A stretch of DNA of 64,000 bases from positions 1 to 64,000 of the forward strand of contig NZ_VCCH02000016.1 of the NCBI RefSeq assembly GCF_005938675.2, given 5' to 3'. Within the stretch, counting starts at the first letter, position 1. Each line of letters opens with the position of its first letter. This DNA comes from Mycobacterium sp. KBS0706 (GTDB taxonomy: Bacteria; Pseudomonadota; Alphaproteobacteria; DSM-16000; Inquilinaceae). Of the stretch, positions 58,684-64,000 are shown one piece after another. A model generated the notes under the pieces. The model had not been told where the DNA came from. It searched no databases and saw nothing but the letters and a program-made list of their open reading frames with translations. The position numbers and the translations under genes are program-made.

Positions 58684-59589
58684 ATGGCGGATGGCGGCGT
58701 GGCGAAGACCGGTGTCGAGACGGGCCCGGCGGCGGCCCCCGAAGCGATGGTGCGGCAGGCATCGGCGGGTCCGCTGCGCACCGGCGTCACGCCGCTGCTG
58801 TCCTGCCGGGCCGATCCGCGTTTCGGCTACAGCCTCTTCGTCCCGCCGCGGCTGCGCGGCGGCAACCGGGTGCCGCTGCTGGTGGCGGTGCATGGCAGCC
58901 TGCGGGGCGTGGACTCTTGCCGCGACGCCTTTGCCGATTTCGTCCGCTGGCACGGCGCCGTGGTGCTGGCGCCGCTGTTCCCGGCCGATCCGCTCGGCGA
59001 CGGCAACGAGGATGGCTACAAATACATGGTCGAGGGCGACATCCGGTACGACCGGCTGCTGCTGGCCATGGTGGCGGAGGCCGAGGCGCGCATCGGCCTG
59101 GGCTTCGACCGCTTCTGCCTGTTCGGCTTCTCCGGCGGCGCCCATTTCGCCCATCGCTTCCTGTACCTGCACCCGGAGCGGCTGCGGGCCGTCTCGGTCG
59201 GCGCCCCCGGGTCGGTCACGCTGATCGACCCGAAGCGGGACTGGTGGGTCGGCACCCGGGACATCGAGCGGATCTTCGGCCAGGCCCCGGACCTGGAGGC
59301 GATGCGTCGCGTGCCGGTGCATCTGGCGATCGGCGACAGCGACCTGGAGACGGCGTCGATCACCCATCGCCCGGGCAGCCGGCACTGGATGGCCGACGCC
59401 AACCGCGCCGGGGCCAACCGCATCGCCCGGCTGACCAGCCTGCGCCGCAACCTGCAGGCGCAGGGGCTGGCGGTGCGGCACGACATCATCCCCGGAGCCG
59501 CCCATGATCTCGCGGCGGTGGCGGAACGGGCGCGCGACTTCTTCCACGACGTGCTCGGCCCCGGCCGGGCAACCGCTTTCGGCGCATAG
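58684..59589 (+). CDS. Alpha/beta hydrolase (PHB-depolymerase-like)
   Basis: A hydrolase of about 301 residues. The nucleophile is the Ser of FGFSGGAHFAHRF, the acid is likely the Asp of AIGDSDLETAS and the base is the His of GAAHDLAAV. RVPLLVAVHGSLRG is the oxyanion strand. The start at 58684 is uncertain; 58747 is an alternative. There is no signal peptide. It is the first gene of an operon with a peptide-type binding protein and a nitrilase-family enzyme, so it may cleave an ester or amide supplied from outside. Confidence 0.82.
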   Translation: MADGGVAKTGVETGPAAAPEAMVRQASAGPLRTGVTPLLSCRADPRFGYSLFVPPRLRGGNRVPLLVAVHGSLRGVDSCRDAFADFVRWHGAVVLAPLFPADPLGDGNEDGYKYMVEGDIRYDRLLLAMVAEAEARIGLGFDRFCLFGFSGGAHFAHRFLYLHPERLRAVSVGAPGSVTLIDPKRDWWVGTRDIERIFGQAPDLEAMRRVPVHLAIGDSDLETASITHRPGSRHWMADANRAGANRIARLTSLRRNLQAQGLAVRHDIIPGAAHDLAAVAERARDFFHDVLGPGRATAFGA

Positions 59590-59611
59590 CCACAAAAGGA
59601 CAGGGGGCAGA

Positions 59612-61156
59612 ATGAACCGGCTCATGCTTCTGGCCGCGGCGGCGGCGCTGGCGGCGGTCCCCGCCGCGGCCGAGACGCCGCGCGGCGGCACCATCAGCAC
59701 CGTGCTGTCGGCCGATATCCGCAGCATCAATCCCGGCGTCGACCGCGACGGCGCCACCGACATCGTGCACCAGCACATCGTCGAGGGGCTGGTCGGGTTC
59801 CGCGAGGACCTGGAGGTCGGGCCGATGCTGGCCGAACGCTGGGACCTGTCGGACGACGGCAGGACCTACACCTTCCACCTGCGCCGCGGGGTGAAGTTCC
59901 AGAACGGCGCGACCATGACCTCGGCCGAGGTGAAATGGTCCTGGGACCGGCTGATGGATCCGGCGACCAAATGGCGCTGCCGCGACGTCTACACCGGCGA
60001 CAACGGGCTGAAGGTCGAGAGCGTGACGGCGCCGGATGCGGACACCGTGGTCTATGTGCTGGACCGGCCGAGCGCCGGCTTCCTATACAACCTGGCGCGG
60101 ATGGATTGCGGCGGCACGCCGGCGCTGCACCCGTCCTCGGTCAAGCCGGACGGCAGCTGGGACAAGCCGGTCGGCACCGGCCCCTTCATCCTGTCGGACT
60201 GGCGGCCCGGCCAGTATATCGAGCTGACCCGCTTCGACGGCTACACCCCGCGCGACGACGCCATGAGCGGCTATATCGGCCGCAAGGAGGTGTTCGTCGA
60301 CAAGGTCCGCTTCAACATCATGCCGGATGCGGCGGCGAAGCTGACGGCGCTGCAGGCCGGCGCGCTGGACACCGCGCCGCTGGAATCGCAGGACCGGATC
60401 CAGATCCAGGACAACCCGGACTTCGCGGTACAGTCCAGCATCACCCCGGGCTGGGAGGCGATGATCCTGCACTCCGAGGACCCGGTGCTGCAGGACAAGC
60501 GGGTGCGGCAGGCGATCGTGATGGCGCTGGACCGCGCCGCCATCGCCGAGGCCGTCACCTTCGGCGGCTCGAAATTCTCGGCGACGCCGGTGCCGGAGTT
60601 CAGCCCCTACCACTCCCAGGCCCAGACCGACGCCCTGCCCTACGATCCGGAGAAGGCCAAGGCCCTGCTGGCCGAGGCCGGCTACAAGGGCCAGCGCATC
60701 GTCCTGACCGCGAACAAACGCTACGCCGAGATGTATGATTGCGGCGTGCTGATGCAGGACATGCTGCGCAGCGTCGGGCTGAATGTCGAGCTCGAGGTGC
60801 TGGAATGGACGGCGCAGCTGGACGCCTACCAGACCGGCAAGTTCCAGACCCAGTCCTTCTCCTACTCGCCGCGGCTGGACCCGCTGGGCCAGTGGGAGCG
60901 GATCATCGGGCCGCAGCCGCGCAAGATCTGGAAGGATCCCCGCGCCATCGACCTGCTGGCCCAGGCCAACGCCACCACCGACCGGGCGCAGATGCAGGCG
61001 GTGCTGGACCAGATCGGCCGGCTGTTCACCGAGGAGGCGCCGGCCGCCAGCCTGTACCTGCACGCCTCCGACTACGCCGTGGCCAAGCGGATCCAGGGCT
61101 TCAAGGTGTGGCCGGCCGACGCGCCGCGCTACTGGAACGTCTGGGTGACGAAATGA
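59612..61156 (+). CDS. Peptide/oligopeptide-type periplasmic binding protein (DppA class), orphan
   Basis: A 514-residue SBP family 5 protein, signal peptide residues 1-20 (LLAAAAALAAVPAAAE). It has GPMLAERWDLSDDGRTYTFHLRRGVKFQNG, VGTGPFILSDWRPGQYIELTRF and DKRVRQAIVMALDRAAI, the usual marks. No permease or ATPase genes accompany it, so it must use another importer's membrane part. It overlaps the nitrilase gene by ATGA. The ligand may be a peptide, nickel complex, or an amide or ester that the operon's two hydrolases process. Confidence 0.9.
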   Translation: MNRLMLLAAAAALAAVPAAAETPRGGTISTVLSADIRSINPGVDRDGATDIVHQHIVEGLVGFREDLEVGPMLAERWDLSDDGRTYTFHLRRGVKFQNGATMTSAEVKWSWDRLMDPATKWRCRDVYTGDNGLKVESVTAPDADTVVYVLDRPSAGFLYNLARMDCGGTPALHPSSVKPDGSWDKPVGTGPFILSDWRPGQYIELTRFDGYTPRDDAMSGYIGRKEVFVDKVRFNIMPDAAAKLTALQAGALDTAPLESQDRIQIQDNPDFAVQSSITPGWEAMILHSEDPVLQDKRVRQAIVMALDRAAIAEAVTFGGSKFSATPVPEFSPYHSQAQTDALPYDPEKAKALLAEAGYKGQRIVLTANKRYAEMYDCGVLMQDMLRSVGLNVELEVLEWTAQLDAYQTGKFQTQSFSYSPRLDPLGQWERIIGPQPRKIWKDPRAIDLLAQANATTDRAQMQAVLDQIGRLFTEEAPAASLYLHASDYAVAKRIQGFKVWPADAPRYWNVWVTK

Positions 61157-61983
61157 CCGTGATCCGGGCCGCCTGCATCCAGTTGAACGTCGGCCCGGAG
61201 GTCGGCCCCAACCTCGCCGCCGCCGGCGCCCTGATCCGCGACGCCGCTTCGCGCGGGGCGACACTGATCGCCCTGCCGGAGGTGGCGGATGCGATCATCG
61301 AGGATCCGAGGCTGCTGCGGGAGTGGGCACAGCCCGAGGAGCGGCACGAGGCGCTGGCCGGCTATCGCGCCCTGGCGCTGGAAACCGGGACGGCGCTGCT
61401 GCTCGGCTCTGTCGTCGTGCGCGCCGAGGGGCCGCGCTTCGCCAACCGGTCCTATCTGCTGGGCCCCGACGGCGCGGTGCTGGCGCGCTACGACAAGATC
61501 CACCTCTACGACGCCGATTTGCCGGACGGCGAGGTGCATCGCGAGAGCGCGCAGTTCGCGCCCGGCGGCACCGGGGTGGTGGCGCGGCTGCCCGGCGGCG
61601 GCCGGCTGGGGCTGACCATCTGCTACGACCTGCGCTTCCCGCAGCTGCACCGCGCTTTGGCCAAGGCGGGGGCGGAGATCCTGGCGGTGCCATCAGCCTT
61701 CGCCTGCGCCACCGGCGCCGCCCATTGGCAGGTGCTGCTGCAGGCCCGAGCGATCGAGACCGGCTGCTTCGTCCTGGCCCCGGCCCAGACCGGCACGCAC
61801 CATTTGGGCCGCCGCACCTGGGGCCATTCGCTGATCGTGTCGCCCTGGGGCGAGGTGCTGGCCGATGCCGGGACCGAGGTCGGGCTGGTGCTGGCCGATC
61901 TCGACCTCGACCAGGTCCGCGCCGCCCGCGCGGCCCTGCCGACGTTGAGCCATGACCGACTGTTCGAGGTGATGGAGGCCTGA
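61153..61983 (+). CDS. Nitrilase-family C-N hydrolase
   Basis: A 276-residue member of the nitrilase superfamily with the triad Glu43 (ALPEV), Lys116 (YDKIHLYD) and Cys158 (TICYDLRFPQL). The sequence pattern, with a C-terminal GHSLIVSPWGEVLADAG, is like Nit1/Nit2 omega-amidases and deaminated-glutathione amidases rather than true nitrilases. It would hydrolyse an amide. ATGA overlap with the binding-protein gene shows co-translation. Confidence 0.9.
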   Translation: MTVIRAACIQLNVGPEVGPNLAAAGALIRDAASRGATLIALPEVADAIIEDPRLLREWAQPEERHEALAGYRALALETGTALLLGSVVVRAEGPRFANRSYLLGPDGAVLARYDKIHLYDADLPDGEVHRESAQFAPGGTGVVARLPGGGRLGLTICYDLRFPQLHRALAKAGAEILAVPSAFACATGAAHWQVLLQARAIETGCFVLAPAQTGTHHLGRRTWGHSLIVSPWGEVLADAGTEVGLVLADLDLDQVRAARAALPTLSHDRLFEVMEA

Positions 61984-62008
61984 GCGTTTCCTCGCTGCAG
62001 ACAGGCGG

Positions 62009-62787
<779 letters not shown>

Positions 62788-62833
62788 GGCTCGACCTCCT
62801 ACAGGTCAAGCCATCATAGCACAGCCGTAGTGT

Positions 62834-62849
62834 CAACGTCATTACGTTG
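62834..62849. promoter_or_regulatory. TacAT operator
   Basis: CAACGT-CATT-ACGTTG is a perfect 6-4-6 inverted repeat 47 bases upstream of the antitoxin start. A TGCTATGAT sequence (extended -10 type, minus strand) lies between it and the gene, so this is a good candidate for the ribbon-helix-helix operator. Confidence 0.6.
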
Positions 62850-62860
62850 CGTGCGGCGCC

Positions 62861-64000
62861 CTACCCCGCCGCGCGCCGGGACTCCTCGACCACGACGCGG
62901 CCGGGCTTGCCGAGTGCCTTGGCCACGGCGTCGAGGCGGCGGTCGACGGCGAGGCCGGTCAGCGCCTCCTCGTCGGCCGGCAGGGTCAGCACCACAGATT
63001 CGCCCGAGACCGAGAGGCTGGTGCGCTCGAGCAGCGAGGTGGCGCCGCCGGTCAGGGTGTGGGCCAGGCGCAGGGCCTGGCCGAGCAGCAGGACCCGGCT
63101 GCGCATCGCCTCGGTCAGCAGCTCAAGCACCGGGCCGGTCAGCGTGTCGCCGAGCGAGCCGCCGTAGCGGACATAGACCGCAGCGGCCAGGAACACGCGC
63201 TCGGCATGGTCGAGCCCGGCTACCGGCATGCGCAGCACCCGGAGCCAGGCATGCTCGGCCCGGTAGTCGGGATGCTCGAACCAGCCGATGTCGGAGAGCA
63301 GGCTGGCCGCCTGCCGCAGCCGCGCGTCGTCCGCCGTCTCCTCCGGGAACACCGACCGGGTCCATTCCGCCACCACCTCGGCATGGCCGAAGCGGTCGAG
63401 CCGGTGCGCCAGCTCGGCCGCGGCGTAGATCAGCGGGTCGCGCGCCTGGTCCTCCGGCGGCAGCAGGTCGAACAGATGGCCCTCGCGCAGGCCGAGGGCG
63501 GAGAACACCACCCGCGCCGGCTTCAGCGTCTTCAGCACGCCTTCCAGCACCAGCGCCGCCATCGGCAGCATCTCGACCCGGCGGCGCGAGATCGCGGCGC
63601 CGGACAGCGCCCCCTTGCTCTGCTTCGCCACCAGGCCGACGAACTCGGCGAGCGGCCCGGTTGGCACCGTGTACTGGTGGATGATGTGCAGCGGGTGGTT
63701 CTCGCGCTCCATGAACAGCTTGGCGATGGCGCGCCAGGCGCCGCCGACCGGGTAGAAGCTGCGGCCGGCATAGACCGGCAGCCAGTCCTGCTGACCCAGC
63801 GTGTCGAGCACGACGCTGCGCGCCTCCTTGCGCGCGCCGGTCTCGTCCATCAGCCGGAAGGGCCCGAGCGGCAAGGTCACCTGCTCGTCGATCTCGCCGC
63901 GGTCGAGCCCGACCAGCTCGAGCGAGCCGCCGCCGAGATCGCCCATCACGCCGTCGACGTCGCGGATGCCGGAGATGACGCCGAGGGCGGACAGCCGCGC
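62861..64000 (-). CDS. ppx: Exopolyphosphatase/GppA-family phosphatase, N-terminus cut by window edge
   Basis: At least 379 residues of a Ppx/GppA ASKHA-fold protein; the frame continues past the right edge without a start. DLGGGSLELV is the second phosphate loop, and GPFRL and the later helical HD-like domain (AAELAHRLDRFGHAEVVAEWT, QAASLLSDIGW) are present. It hydrolyses polyphosphate or pppGpp. The stop lies 73 bases beyond the antitoxin start. Whether it is Ppx or GppA cannot be decided from this part. Confidence 0.9.
   Translation of the reverse strand, partial: ARLSALGVISGIRDVDGVMGDLGGGSLELVGLDRGEIDEQVTLPLGPFRLMDETGARKEARSVVLDTLGQQDWLPVYAGRSFYPVGGAWRAIAKLFMERENHPLHIIHQYTVPTGPLAEFVGLVAKQSKGALSGAAISRRRVEMLPMAALVLEGVLKTLKPARVVFSALGLREGHLFDLLPPEDQARDPLIYAAAELAHRLDRFGHAEVVAEWTRSVFPEETADDARLRQAASLLSDIGWFEHPDYRAEHAWLRVLRMPVAGLDHAERVFLAAAVYVRYGGSLGDTLTGPVLELLTEAMRSRVLLLGQALRLAHTLTGGATSLLERTSLSVSGESVVLTLPADEEALTGLAVDRRLDAVAKALGKPGRVVVEESRRAAG

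Overview
This window is very GC-rich chromosomal DNA with short intergenic spaces, many 4-base ATGA/GTGA gene overlaps, dense ABC importer operons and many LacI/GntR/AraC regulators. That style fits a soil or plant-associated alphaproteobacterium of the Rhodospirillales/Rhizobiales kind; I cannot name a genus. No rRNA, tRNA, insertion sequence, prophage or CRISPR array is visible.

Layout. (1) 0.1-6.0 kb, minus strand: a branched-chain-amino-acid-type (Liv) importer followed by a LarA-family (nickel hydroxyacid racemase) gene; divergent from it are an aldo/keto reductase and a lactonase-type amidohydrolase (6.3-8.2 kb), with a paired operator between. (2) 8.3-16.9 kb: a LacI-controlled sugar/polyol importer with two permeases, a short-chain dehydrogenase, a glycerol-dehydrogenase-type enzyme and a second short-chain dehydrogenase. 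(3) 16.9-36.2 kb: a vitamin B6 catabolic island. I recognise pyridoxine 4-oxidase, 4-pyridoxolactonase, pyridoxamine-pyruvate aminotransferase, pyridoxal 4-dehydrogenase and 5-formyl-3-hydroxy-2-methylpyridine-4-carboxylate dehydrogenase by resemblance to the characterised Mesorhizobium loti enzymes, plus a second GMC enzyme that fits 4-pyridoxic acid dehydrogenase. Two ABC importers, one BMP/nucleoside type and one NMT1/THI5 type, lie inside these operons. The known later enzymes (dicarboxylate decarboxylase, flavin ring-opening oxygenase, acetamidomethylene-succinate hydrolase) are not in the window. In their place the same operon carries a gentisate/salicylate-dioxygenase-type cupin, an LVIVD-repeat protein, a RidA imine deaminase and a glutathione transferase. 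I propose this as an undescribed ring-cleavage branch.

(4) 36.2-46.2 kb: a GntR regulator divergent from a ten-gene operon of a DUF1185 protein, alpha/beta hydrolase, flavin reductase with a Nudix-like tail, luciferase-like flavin monooxygenase, aldehyde dehydrogenase, NIPSNAP protein and a polyamine-type ABC importer. It looks like a two-component-flavin-oxygenase pathway for a small heterocycle or amide. (5) 47.1-51.2 kb: a tyrosinase / small secreted protein / multicopper oxidase operon behind an AT-rich upstream region. (6) 52.1-58.6 kb: a run of regulators with three related AraC genes, a LacI and a GntR. (7) 58.7-62.0 kb: a hydrolase, an orphan peptide-type binding protein and a nitrilase-family amidase. 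(8) 62.0-62.8 kb: a TacA/TacT-type toxin-antitoxin pair, then a Ppx/GppA phosphatase running off the right edge.

Probable operators are visible in seven divergent or upstream regions, and strong hairpins separate the binding-protein gene from the rest of three importer operons. Homology statements come from reading the proteins and from memory of the families; no database search was run.
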